Assembly: GCA_041687295.1 (NCBI GenBank)
Contig: JAWLCG010000031.1
Location: 1-22,380, forward strand
DNA from: JAWLCG01 sp041687295
GTDB taxonomy: Bacteria > Planctomycetota > Phycisphaerae > SM23-33 > FEN-1343
DNA: 22,380 nucleotides
Reading direction: 5' to 3'
Within the stretch, counting starts at the first letter, position 1. Each line of letters begins with the position of its first letter. A model generated the notes under the pieces. That model did not search any database. It was not told the DNA's origin and was given only the letters and a program-made list of their open reading frames with translations. Shown one piece after another: positions 1 to 7,306 of this stretch. The translations under genes and the position numbers were made by a program.

Positions 1-2289
1 GTGCTGAACCCGGCCGCGGTGGGGCGGTTTATCGAGTGCACGCACGAGCGGTACCGCCGGCGGCTGGGCGGGCGGTTCGGGCGGTCGATCGTGTCGATCT
101 TCCAGGACGAGACGGCCCCCGGCTGGTCGGCCCGGCTGCCAGAGGCCTTCGCGGCCGAGTACGGCTACGACCTGTATGCGGCCCTGCCCGCCTTGGCCGA
201 GCCGGCCCATCCGGAGCACCTGCGGGTGCGGGCGGACTTCGAGCGGCTGCGGTACCGTCTGTTCATCGAGTCGTGGGAGCGGCCCCTCGCCCAGTGGTGC
301 CGCCGGCACGGCCTGGCCTGCACGGGCGAGAAGCCGGTCGCCCGGCTGGCGCAGCTGGGGTGGGTGGACGTGCCCGGCTGCGAGCCGGGCCACACCAAGG
401 CCGGCGCCGCCATGGACCTGCTGGGGGCCAACCCGCGTCACAGCGCCCGGGCGGCGGCGTCGGCGGCGTACGTCTACGGCAAGGCCGGCTCGCTGTGCGA
501 GTGCTACCACTCGATGGGCTGGTCGGGCACCATCCAGGACGCCAAGCTCGTGGCCGAGGGGCTCGTGCTGATGGGCATCGACATGCTCGTGCCGCACGGG
601 GTGTTCTACTCGACCCACGCCCTGCGCAAGCACGACGCGCCGCCGAGCTTCTTCTTCCAGATGCCCTACTGGCCGCTGTGGGGACACCTGTCGCGGCGGG
701 TCGAGCGGATCCAGGCCGCCCTGGCCGGCACGCACATCGACGCGCGGGTGCTGGTGGTCGACCCGCTGGCCGGCCTGCCCACGCGCGAGCAGAGCGAGGC
801 GTACGAGGCCCTGCAGCACGGGCTGATGGCCGAGCACGTCGACTGGCTGCTGGTGGACAGCGACGTGCTGGCCTCGGCCACGGTGGAGGACGGCTGTGTC
901 CGCGTGCGCGAGGTGACGGCCCCGGTCGTCGTCGTGCCGCCGATGCGGATCGTCGAGCCGGCCCTGGCGGCGTGGCTCGAGCGGTTCGAGGCCGCCGGCG
1001 GGACGGTAGTGCGGATGGAGGCGCTGGACCTGTCGGCTGCGCTGGCCGAGGTGGTGGCCCGGGCCGGGCGGGCGCTGGACATGCGGGTCGTCGAAGGCGA
1101 CGGCGCTCGGCTGTACGCCGTCAGCCGGCTAGGCGAGCAGGGACGTTGCTGGCTGCTGCTGAACACCGCCGGCGAGGCGGTGACGGTGGAGTGCGCCCTG
1201 CGGGACGATGCGCGTTGGCGGGGGCGCAGCGACGCGACGCCCCACCTCTCCGGGGGCGGTGATGCGGTGCGGGCCCTGCGCGAGGTGGTCCTGGACGACG
1301 GCTTGGCCGCCCGCATGGAGGCGGTGGGCCCCGGCCGGTGGCGGCGGGTGCTGGCGCCGTTCGAGTCGGTGCTGCTGGCCGAGGGGGCGGCTGCGGCGCC
1401 GGAGCCGGCGGGCCCGGTCGTCCGCGTGGAGGTCGGCGGGCCGGTGGCGGTTCGGCCCCTGCAGCCGAACCTGCTGCGGATGGACCGCTGGCGGATGCGG
1501 ATCGCCGGCCACACGGGCAGCGTGCGGGCCATGCCGATCCTCGAGCAGATCGAGCTGGCGGGCCTGGCCGTTCGCCCGAAGCGAGAGGGCGGCTTCGGCA
1601 CGGCCAGCCGGTGGTCGATGCCGGAGCTGGCCGTGGTCTACGAGACAGACTTTCGGTGCGAGTACGCCGGCCCCGTCGAGCTGGTGATGGAGCCCGGCTC
1701 GCTGGCCGGCGACTGGCGGCTGATCGTCAACGACGGCGAGCCGCTGGGCCCGGGCGACCTGGCGCCCACGGCCACGCACATCCACGGCAGCCTGGGCTGC
1801 GGCATCACCGGGCGCCTTCGGCCGGGGGCGAACACGATCCGCATCGAGCTGACGGCCCGGCGGGTGGACGACGGGCTGGTCAACCCGCTCTACCTGGCGG
1901 GCGATTTCGGTGTGCGGCTGGGCGAGGTGGACACGTTGTCCGAGCGGCCGGGGAAGGGCGGATTCGAGGCGTACAACGCCAACGGCCTGCCGTTCTACGC
2001 CGGCACCGTCGAGTACGAGCGGGCCGTGACGCTAGGTCCGGAGGCGGCCGAGGCCGGCGAGGCGGAGCTGGCCTTCGCGGAGTGCTTCCACGAGGCGTGC
2101 GAGGTGTCGTTCAACGGCGGGCCCTGGCGAGCCTCGCTGTGGGAGCCGCGCCGGGTGGGGCTCGAGCCGGGCGAGCTTCGGGCAGGGCCGAACCGGCTGG
2201 TCGTCCGGGTGCACACCACGCTGATCCGCGCGTTCGACGGGATGTGGTTCGACGAGCAGGCCCACGCCGTCCGCGACGTGCGCGGCTAG
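1..2289 (+). CDS. Large glycoside hydrolase, GH106 (alpha-L-rhamnosidase)-like, 5' end cut by window
   Basis: The frame is open from the first base to a TAG at 2287-2289, giving 762 residues. The GTG at base 1 is probably an internal valine, because the protein begins inside a conserved block (LNPAAVGRFIE...F) that in GH106-like proteins sits well into the TIM barrel. Next come IFQDE, with acidic residues near position 38, and PGWSARLPEAF. Residues about 145-235 carry AYVYGKAGSLCECYHSMGW, GIDMLVPHGVFYS and PPSFFFQMPYWP, all typical of this superfamily. Residues about 470-760 look like beta-sandwich modules, the last one GH2-like with NRLVVRVHTT. The family is known to remove rhamnose or related residues from plant or algal polysaccharides, but the substrate here is inferred only. 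Any signal peptide would lie outside the window. The stop codon lies inside the end of a dispersed repeat (2286-2367). The superfamily call is fairly safe; the exact family is less so. Confidence 0.75.
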   Translation: MLNPAAVGRFIECTHERYRRRLGGRFGRSIVSIFQDETAPGWSARLPEAFAAEYGYDLYAALPALAEPAHPEHLRVRADFERLRYRLFIESWERPLAQWCRRHGLACTGEKPVARLAQLGWVDVPGCEPGHTKAGAAMDLLGANPRHSARAAASAAYVYGKAGSLCECYHSMGWSGTIQDAKLVAEGLVLMGIDMLVPHGVFYSTHALRKHDAPPSFFFQMPYWPLWGHLSRRVERIQAALAGTHIDARVLVVDPLAGLPTREQSEAYEALQHGLMAEHVDWLLVDSDVLASATVEDGCVRVREVTAPVVVVPPMRIVEPALAAWLERFEAAGGTVVRMEALDLSAALAEVVARAGRALDMRVVEGDGARLYAVSRLGEQGRCWLLLNTAGEAVTVECALRDDARWRGRSDATPHLSGGGDAVRALREVVLDDGLAARMEAVGPGRWRRVLAPFESVLLAEGAAAAPEPAGPVVRVEVGGPVAVRPLQPNLLRMDRWRMRIAGHTGSVRAMPILEQIELAGLAVRPKREGGFGTASRWSMPELAVVYETDFRCEYAGPVELVMEPGSLAGDWRLIVNDGEPLGPGDLAPTATHIHGSLGCGITGRLRPGANTIRIELTARRVDDGLVNPLYLAGDFGVRLGEVDTLSERPGKGGFEAYNANGLPFYAGTVEYERAVTLGPEAAEAGEAELAFAECFHEACEVSFNGGPWRASLWEPRRVGLEPGELRAGPNRLVVRVHTTLIRAFDGMWFDEQAHAVRDVRG

Positions 2290-2367
2290 GGCGTCTGCCG
2301 ATTGTGCCTGCGGGTCTGCAGGCGGGTCTCGGCCCAAGTCCACGGAATGCCTTCCGTGGGCTTGGGT
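2286..2367 (-). repeat. Family B palindromic repeat, partial copy B1
   Basis: Read on the minus strand, this matches the right half of the elements at 12594-12751 and 16097-16232: the hairpin CCACGGAA-GGCA-TTCCGTGG (arms 2340-2347 and 2352-2359), then CTTGGGCC, CCTGCAGACCCGCAGGCACA, ATCGGCAGACG and a terminal CTAG (2286-2289). The left half is absent. The CTAG contributes the TAG stop codon of the upstream glycoside hydrolase. Confidence 0.8.
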
Positions 2368-2390
2368 AGGAGGCGCCTTGGCGCAGGCTC

Positions 2391-2420
2391 AGGGGGCGCC
2401 GGGTTTGCCCGGCGCCCCCT
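2391..2420. terminator. Strong hairpin between convergent genes, probable bidirectional terminator
   Basis: Perfect inverted repeat with a 13-bp stem (AGGGGGCGCCGGG at 2391-2403, its complement at 2408-2420) and a four-base TTTG loop. It sits between the convergent ends of the hydrolase (stop 2289) and the DUF11 lipoprotein (stop 2470). No T-tract follows on either strand, so it is not a classical intrinsic terminator; the role is inferred from position and stem strength. Confidence 0.55.
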
Positions 2421-2469
2421 GGGCGGCTGCGTGTGCGGGACGGGGTCCCGCGGCGATTCACGGCCTCCG

Positions 2470-4107
2470 TTACTGCTGGGGCTGTTGCTGCTGGTCCTGC
2501 TGGCGCTGCTGAATCTGGCGCTGCAGGTCCTCCGGCGAGAACACCTTGGTGCTCTCGAGCTCGCCGACCGGCTCTTCCAGGTCGGTCGAGTTGAGCGTCA
2601 CGCGGAATCGGCTGTCACCGGCAGTGACGCCGCGGGTGACGACCCGCAGGGTCAGCGTGTCGCCCGGGTCCAGGCCGGGCAGCGGGGCGAAGTTGACCCG
2701 CCGGCCCTGAGCCTGCAGTTCCATGGGCGACTGGGCGGCCACGAACTCCTGCTGCTCGGGCACCTCGACGCTGATGCGGATGTCACGGGCGACTGCCGAG
2801 CCCTGGTTGGTCACCGAGATCACGTAGGTGGTGTTGTTCCCGACGGCGACCGGGTCCTCGAGGTCGATGACCTCCAGCAGCAGGGCCGCGATGCCCTCGA
2901 TGCTGACCAGCGCCTCGGCCATCACGTCCTCGGCGCAGTAGGCCGAGGCCGTCGCCACGTTCCGCAGCTCGCCCATCTCGCTGAAGCGGAGGGTCACATC
3001 GACCTGCCGCTGCCCGCCGGGCTCGATCGTGCCCAACTGCCAGGTCATGCGGTTACCCGAACGATCGGGGTTGCCGCTGGCCTCGACCAGCGAGGCGCCG
3101 CCGGGCAGCTGCTCGATCAGGACGGCGTCCCGGGCCGGGGCATCGCCGGTGTTGCGGACCATCAGCGAGTAGGTGATGGCCGAGCCGATGTACGCGGCCT
3201 GGGGCCCCCGCTTGGCGATCTCCAGCACGGGCTGGTGGACGGTGGTGCGGACCAGGGCGCTCTCGGCGGTGAGGTTGCCGTCGGCCTGCACCTGGACGCG
3301 GTTGGTGTATTCGCCGGTCCGATCGGCCTGGGCGGTCACGGTGAACTCGCGGCTCTGGCCCGGGTCGAGCTGGTCGATCATGAACCGCGCCTGCGGCTGG
3401 CCATCGGCGGTCGTCAGGCCCTCGCTGAGCGGATCGAGCACCCGCACGTTGCGGGCCGGTCCGTTGCCGGTGTTGGTCACCAGGATGCGGTAGACGATGT
3501 CGTCACACAGCAGCACCCGCTCGGGGCCGATCTTGGCGACCTCCAGCATGGGCCGAACGGCCGAGACCGTCAGGCACACCTCCGGCGGCAGCAGGTCGTA
3601 GGTGACGTCCGCACAGGCCTCAAGCGAGCCGATGTCGGTCGCCTCGGCGGTAAGGGTCACGGTGCGGCTCTCGCCGGGCTCCAGCCGGCCGATCCGCCAG
3701 CTCATCGGGTTGGTGCTGTCCGGGCGGGGCTGGGCGTTCATCACGTTGAACGCGCCGGGCACGTTTTCGGTCAGCACGACGTTGTTGAGCGTCTGGTCGC
3801 CAATGTTGGTCACGCGGATCTTGTAGTCGAAGGCGTTGCCGACGATCACCTCCTCGGGCGCCGTCTTCTCCAGCAGGATCACACTGGTGGAGCGATTGCC
3901 CGTCGGGATCGCCTGCTGGACCAGCGTGTAGTCCGGCCGATCGTAGAACAGCACCTGGTCCTGGTCGGCATCGGCCAGGGCGTACTGGTCCTGCTCTTCG
4001 TACCGGGCCGTGGCCTGGTCGTCGTCGGTCCAGGGCGGGCAGCACCCCGTCAGCGCCACGGCGCCCATCAGCAACAGTACCAGACTCCATACCATCGAAC
4101 TCTTCAT
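2470..4107 (-). CDS. DUF11-repeat surface lipoprotein
   Basis: 545 residues. The ATG at 4107 is preceded by AAAGGAGATAGCC, a clear ribosome binding site, and opens a lipoprotein signal peptide ending in LTGC (Cys22). An upstream ATG at 4164 lacks such a site. After a short acidic linker come four tandem beta-sandwich repeats at about 77-180, 187-290, 293-402 and 409-513. Each has the DUF11 pattern: Y.I.VTN.G...A..V...D.LP, then LEPG..R.....T, then a closing N.....A. Such repeats are known from bacterial envelope proteins, including the OmcB-like cysteine-rich proteins of chlamydiae and planctomycetes. The last 20 residues are almost pure glutamine with a few prolines and arginines. The protein should sit lipid-anchored in the envelope, probably as a structural or adhesive component; no catalytic motif is seen. 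It appears to be monocistronic. Confidence 0.85.
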   Translation of the reverse strand: MKSSMVWSLVLLLMGAVALTGCCPPWTDDDQATARYEEQDQYALADADQDQVLFYDRPDYTLVQQAIPTGNRSTSVILLEKTAPEEVIVGNAFDYKIRVTNIGDQTLNNVVLTENVPGAFNVMNAQPRPDSTNPMSWRIGRLEPGESRTVTLTAEATDIGSLEACADVTYDLLPPEVCLTVSAVRPMLEVAKIGPERVLLCDDIVYRILVTNTGNGPARNVRVLDPLSEGLTTADGQPQARFMIDQLDPGQSREFTVTAQADRTGEYTNRVQVQADGNLTAESALVRTTVHQPVLEIAKRGPQAAYIGSAITYSLMVRNTGDAPARDAVLIEQLPGGASLVEASGNPDRSGNRMTWQLGTIEPGGQRQVDVTLRFSEMGELRNVATASAYCAEDVMAEALVSIEGIAALLLEVIDLEDPVAVGNNTTYVISVTNQGSAVARDIRISVEVPEQQEFVAAQSPMELQAQGRRVNFAPLPGLDPGDTLTLRVVTRGVTAGDSRFRVTLNSTDLEEPVGELESTKVFSPEDLQRQIQQRQQDQQQQPQQ

Positions 4108-4573
4108 GGCTATCTCCTTTTCCCCTGAGCGACAAAGTCGTTGGGACTTGCTCGTCCGCTGCACTCTCGTACCTCCATACGCGACCTTGGCGGCAGAGCC
4201 CCAGGGTGCCTGCGTGGCCGGTGGAGGGCGTAGCCCGCGACGGGCGTGTCAACGGCTGAGAACCTTGTCCCCCGGCCCCGGGTCGCGTTTCCTGGGGATA
4301 TTCTACCCCCCGTCTGTCGGCCCGGCCCGCGAGCAGGCGGGCCGACTGGCGCCCGGCGCTGGATTCTGCGGGCAGGACTGCGGTGCGGGCCAGCCCCCGC
4401 AGAATGGGTAAGGGACGCGTGTGAATACATTTAACGGGGACGCAAGGCTCGGGTCTCTCGAGGGGCTTCCCGCCAGGATTGGGCCTTGCCCTGCCAGCGG
4501 GACAGGCGGGATTGTTGGGTCATCGTCGCACCGCACGTGGTTTTGGACACGGGGCGCGGCCTGCGATTCAGGC
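4108..4573. other. Intergenic region upstream of the DUF11 gene, no convincing gene
   Basis: 466 bases between the DUF11 lipoprotein start and the VIT-family stop. It holds the inverted repeat at 4363-4405 and a GTCGGCCCG...CGGGCCGAC inverted pair near 4317-4346. A TTGACA hexamer on the minus strand (4247-4252) could be a -35 box for the lipoprotein, but no good -10 box lies at the right distance. The short reading frames here have no ribosome binding site or recognisable protein. Confidence 0.5.
4363..4405. repeat. 10-bp perfect inverted repeat
   Basis: ATTCTGCGGG (4363-4372) and CCCGCAGAAT (4396-4405) are exact complements separated by 23 bases. This could be a hairpin 3' of the VIT-family gene transcript or an operator-like site; function unknown. 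Confidence 0.5.
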
Positions 4574-5134
4574 CTACGAGCCCCCGTGCGCGACGCTTCG
4601 CTGCACGGCCCAGCCGGCGGCGAAGGCGGCCAGGCCCGCCAGGGCGCCCACGGCGAGCATCTCCAGGCCGCTGCGCCACCAGGGCTGATGGGTCACCCGC
4701 GTCCGTAGCGAGCCGACGGCGAACAGGGCCGCTGCCGCTACCACGGCCGAGGCGCGGAAGCCCGGCCCCACATCCAGCCCGACCAGGAAGGGCACCAGCG
4801 GCGCCAGCCCCGCCGCCACGAAGGCCGCCCACGTCACGCCCCCGTGCTTGGCGGCGTGGCGGGTCTCGGCCCATTCGTCGTAGCCGTCGCGGCCCAGGTC
4901 GGTCGCCCGCTTGCTCTTGATGCCCAGGTAGTTGCCCATGCCCATGCTCAGCCCGTCGGCGGCCAAGTTCGCCAGGCCCAGCGCCAGCACCGCCAGGCCC
5001 TCCAGGCCCGCGCCCCGCACGCCGGCGACCACGGCGAAGGTCGTGACGATGCCGTCATTGGCTGCGTAGACGATGTCGCGCACGTAATGCATGGCGAAGG
5101 CGTGACAACGAGTACGGATGCATTGGGCGTCCAT
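4574..5134 (-). CDS. VIT1/CCC1-family Fe/Mn transporter, short form
   Basis: 186 residues. The ATG at 5134 is preceded by GGGGGAGTGCCC, a good ribosome binding site; the ATG at 5179 has none. The start of the domain, HYVRDIVYAANDGIVTTFAVVAGV, is the hallmark first helix of vacuolar iron transporter/nodulin-like proteins, followed by GLANLAADGLSMGMGNYLG. About five hydrophobic segments are visible. The cytoplasmic loop between helices 2 and 3 (about residues 68-100, containing DEWAETRH) is shorter than the metal-binding domain of plant VIT1, as in many bacterial members. The family exports or sequesters Fe2+ or Mn2+. A TACAAT -10-like box lies at 5178-5183 (minus strand) without a clear -35. 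It sits next to the Fe-S assembly genes, which may be a shared iron theme, but it is probably a separate transcript because a repeat island lies between. Confidence 0.85.
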   Translation of the reverse strand: MDAQCIRTRCHAFAMHYVRDIVYAANDGIVTTFAVVAGVRGAGLEGLAVLALGLANLAADGLSMGMGNYLGIKSKRATDLGRDGYDEWAETRHAAKHGGVTWAAFVAAGLAPLVPFLVGLDVGPGFRASAVVAAAALFAVGSLRTRVTHQPWWRSGLEMLAVGALAGLAAFAAGWAVQRSVAHGGS

Positions 5135-5200
5135 GGGCACTCCCCCGGTTCGGCGCAGAACGGTTCCCCTTGGGGACATTGTAGGCGCGGAGGCGGGGGT

Positions 5201-5447
5201 AATTGGTTAACCGGGTAATGGGTTAACTGGTTAACTGGGGACCGCAAGGCGCTGCCGGGCGTGCGGCGGGCATCGGATTCGCGCCCCGCCCCAGACCCCC
5301 ACGGATTGCGGTTCGCTCGCGAACCTCCATCCGTGGGCTTGGAGAAACGACCGCCGACCGATGCGCTGCGGTGCAATCCATTACGCACTGACGCACTGAC
5401 GCAGCGACCAATCAACCAATTAACCCCAATGAACCAACCAACCTCCG
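5201..5447. repeat. Family A palindromic repeat copy A1 with GGTTAAC arrays at both ends
   Basis: The core 5292-5375 contains a two-level palindrome: outer arms CCCACGGAT (5298-5306) and ATCCGTGGG (5329-5337), inner arms GGTTCG and CGAACC. It continues with CTTGGAGAAA and GACCGATGCGCTGCG. The same core recurs at 11323-11412. The left flank (5201-5240) is a degenerate array of GGTTAACTG units and the right flank (5408-5447) carries the complementary CAACCAATTAACC pattern, so the whole island has loosely inverted ends. It fills the gap between SufB and the VIT-family gene. Confidence 0.75.
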
Positions 5448-5455
5448 CCGGGCGG

Positions 5456-6379
5456 CTAGCTCAGCAGGCCGGCGATGATGAGTTCGCTGGCCTGGTCCTC
5501 GCTCAGGCCGCGGGCCATGAGGGTCTGGAGCTGGCGGGTATCGACGCTGCCCAGGGCGGCCTCGTGGGTGATGTGGGCGCGGGGGTGGCTGACCTCGACG
5601 ATGGGGATCGCGCTGGCGATGCCGCCGCCGGTGATGATCTCCTGGCAATCGACGTGGCCGCGGGCGAAGGCCGCCGAGGCCGTCAGCTTGTTGTAGATGT
5701 CCGCCCGGGCGCTGTCGCGGACGGCGACTCGGCTGGTCAGCACGCCGCGGGCGTGCTCGCCGACGAGGTGGCCGACCTCGCGGATCTTGATCACGTCGTC
5801 GCCCTTGCCGCTGATTTTGGCGGTCATCTCCATGACGCTGCGCTCGTGGCAGGTGGTCTCGTAGTCGATGTCGATCAGGCCGACGCGCCCCTCGATGAGC
5901 TCGAAGTCGGTCTTGAACCGCGCGCCGGGCTCGAGCTCGATGCGGGCCTTGGGTAGCACGCGGATGCCGCCGGCGGGCGAGTGGATGTGGCGCTCGAAGT
6001 AGGTGTACCTCGCCCCGGGCCGAAGGCGGATGGCCGCGTCCATCGCGTGGCGAACGTCGGTGGCGTTGGGGAAGACGCAGTGGGCCATCACGTGGATCTC
6101 GCTGTCGTCGCCGACGTCGAGGTCCATCTCGATCTCCTGGATTCCCTGCTCCTGCAGCAGCCCGAAGCACATGTGCACGGGCTTGAGGATGCGCTGGCCC
6201 GCGTCGAGGCGCAGGCGGATGGCGACGCCCTGGTCCTTCTCGTCGGCCTCGACGTGCAGGCCGGTGACCAGCCGGCTGGAGACGACCTTGTTCAGGCCGA
6301 TCACCAGGTGGGCGACGTCGGGGTCCTTCATCGCCCGGTGCAGCTGGGTGAACTCGATCAGGTCGCTGGCGGCGGTCAT
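5456..6379 (-). CDS. sufB: SufB-like Fe-S cluster scaffold (short, SmsB-type)
   Basis: 307 residues. It starts at the ATG at 6379, which overlaps the sufC stop as ATGA, so translation is probably coupled. It belongs to the SufB/SufD beta-helix family. The C-terminal core has HVDCQEIITGGG (Cys245), IPIVEVSHPRAHITHEAALG (His272, Glu273) and GLSEDQASELIIAGLL, matching the SufB region that holds the essential cysteine and the HE pair facing the SufC/SufD interface. It is much shorter than the roughly 470-residue SufB of classical suf operons. No sufD, sufS, sufE or sufU is adjacent. Family knowledge therefore favours the two-component 'SUF-like minimal system' (SmsCB) found in archaea and various anaerobic or deep-branching bacteria. 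It should act in the cytoplasm with SufC to assemble Fe-S clusters. Confidence 0.9.
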   Translation of the reverse strand: MTAASDLIEFTQLHRAMKDPDVAHLVIGLNKVVSSRLVTGLHVEADEKDQGVAIRLRLDAGQRILKPVHMCFGLLQEQGIQEIEMDLDVGDDSEIHVMAHCVFPNATDVRHAMDAAIRLRPGARYTYFERHIHSPAGGIRVLPKARIELEPGARFKTDFELIEGRVGLIDIDYETTCHERSVMEMTAKISGKGDDVIKIREVGHLVGEHARGVLTSRVAVRDSARADIYNKLTASAAFARGHVDCQEIITGGGIASAIPIVEVSHPRAHITHEAALGSVDTRQLQTLMARGLSEDQASELIIAGLLS

Positions 6380-7116
6380 GGGGTGTCGCTCCCGTCGAGC
6401 TGGGGGACGTTGCGATGGCTGCAGGGGATGCAGCGCTCGGCGAAGTAGGGGCTGATCTGGTCGGTCGCGCCCTTGTCGAGGATCTTGCCGCAGCACATCA
6501 GGAAGGCGTGCTCGGCCCAGCTGAGCACTTCCATCGAGTGGGTGATCAGCAGCACCGTCGAGCCGGCGGCCTTGAGCAGGTTGATCGCCTCGCGGATGCG
6601 CTGGAGGCTCTCGACGTCGATGCCGCTGTCGGGCTCGTCCAGCAGGACCAGGCGGGGCTGCATGGCGACGATGCTGGCCAGCTCGACCTTCTTGCGCTCG
6701 CCGCCGCTGAGGGTCTTGTCGACGGACCGGGTGGCGTAGCGTTCGGGGGGCAGGCCGACCTGGCGGAGGATTTCGTCGAGGGCGGCGGGGTCCTTGTCCT
6801 TGGCGCCGGCCTGCAGGAACCGGCGCACGCCGACGCCCTCGAAGCGGGCGGGCTCCTGCCAGCCCAGCGTGATGCCGCGCCGGGCCCGCTCGTCGACGCC
6901 CAGGCCGCGGAGCGGCTGGCCGTCGAAGAGGATCTCGCCCTCAAAGTCGCGGTAGCCCTCCAGGCCCATGATGGTGTAGCTCAGCGTGCTCTTGCCGGCC
7001 CCGTTGGGCCCGACGATCGCGTGCACGTAGCCCTCCCACAGGTCCAGGCTCAGCCCGTCGAGGATCCGCCGGCCATTGACCGACAGGACCAGGTCGCGAA
7101 TCTCCAGCAGTCCCAT
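6376..7116 (-). CDS. sufC: SufC-like ABC ATPase of Fe-S cluster assembly
   Basis: 246 residues, starting at the ATG at 7116 behind TGGAGGCGCACC (GGAGG, seven bases away). All ABC ATPase motifs are present: Walker A GPNGAGKS (36-43), Q-loop Gln87 in LGWQEPARF, signature LSGGE (136-140), Walker B RLVLLDEPDSGID (155-167) and the switch His193 in LLITHSMEVL. The ERKKVE stretch after the signature and the DSGIDVES segment are SufC-like. Unusually, the C-terminal part carries CC (208-209) and CIPC (229-232), which could bind metal or a cluster. It is the first gene of a two-gene operon with sufB and would energise cluster assembly on that scaffold. The reading frame continues to the ATGA overlap without interruption. 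Confidence 0.92.
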   Translation of the reverse strand: MGLLEIRDLVLSVNGRRILDGLSLDLWEGYVHAIVGPNGAGKSTLSYTIMGLEGYRDFEGEILFDGQPLRGLGVDERARRGITLGWQEPARFEGVGVRRFLQAGAKDKDPAALDEILRQVGLPPERYATRSVDKTLSGGERKKVELASIVAMQPRLVLLDEPDSGIDVESLQRIREAINLLKAAGSTVLLITHSMEVLSWAEHAFLMCCGKILDKGATDQISPYFAERCIPCSHRNVPQLDGSDTP

Positions 7117-7222
7117 GGTGCGCCTCCAGTGCCGCCGGTGCGGCGAAGCGCTCCATGGTACGCAAACGGCCCCGCGGGGGGAAGGGCGTACCGGGGGATC
7201 AGGGGCCTCTGCCCCGTGATCA

Positions 7223-7260
7223 GTAGGGCGGGCACTGCCCGCCGTCGATGGCGCCGGGCG
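7223..7260 (+). repeat. Family F palindromic repeat, copy F1
   Basis: GTAGGGCGGGCACTGCCCGC followed by CGTCGATGGCGCC. The GGCGGGC/GCCCGCC arms form a tight 7-bp hairpin. The same string recurs at 8482-8513 and, rearranged, at 16562-16612. Here it lies upstream of sufC and just beyond a family C copy. Confidence 0.75.
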
Positions 7261-7274
7261 TCTGGCCCCAGGTC

Positions 7275-7306
7275 GCCGGGCCTCGCTGCGCTCGACCCGG
7301 CCTACG
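7275..7306 (+). repeat. Family C palindromic repeat, copy C1
   Basis: 32 bases, GCCGGGCCTCGCT...CGACCCGGCCTACG. On the minus-strand transcript it folds as a GCCGGG(U)C stem with tandem G-A mismatches and a GCA triloop. It overlaps the TAG stop (7302-7304) of the PEP-CTERM gene. Confidence 0.85.

Noticed and set aside
2302..4128. 608-residue plus-strand open frame opposite the DUF11 lipoprotein
   Set aside because: Low-complexity Gly/Leu/Asp/Val composition typical of the antisense of a GC-rich gene; the minus strand has a clear RBS, lipobox and domain repeats.
4224..4252. Promoter for the DUF11 lipoprotein based on TTGACA at 4247-4252 (minus strand)
   Set aside because: No acceptable -10 hexamer at 15-19 bases distance.
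4431..4523. 30-residue minus-strand frame (MTQQSRLSRW...)
   Set aside because: No ribosome binding site and no conservation signal visible; probably chance.
5298..5337. tRNA or structured RNA gene suggested by GGTTCGC near a hairpin
   Set aside because: No cloverleaf, no acceptor stem or anticodon arm at the right distances; the palindrome recurs as a repeat at 11329-11368.
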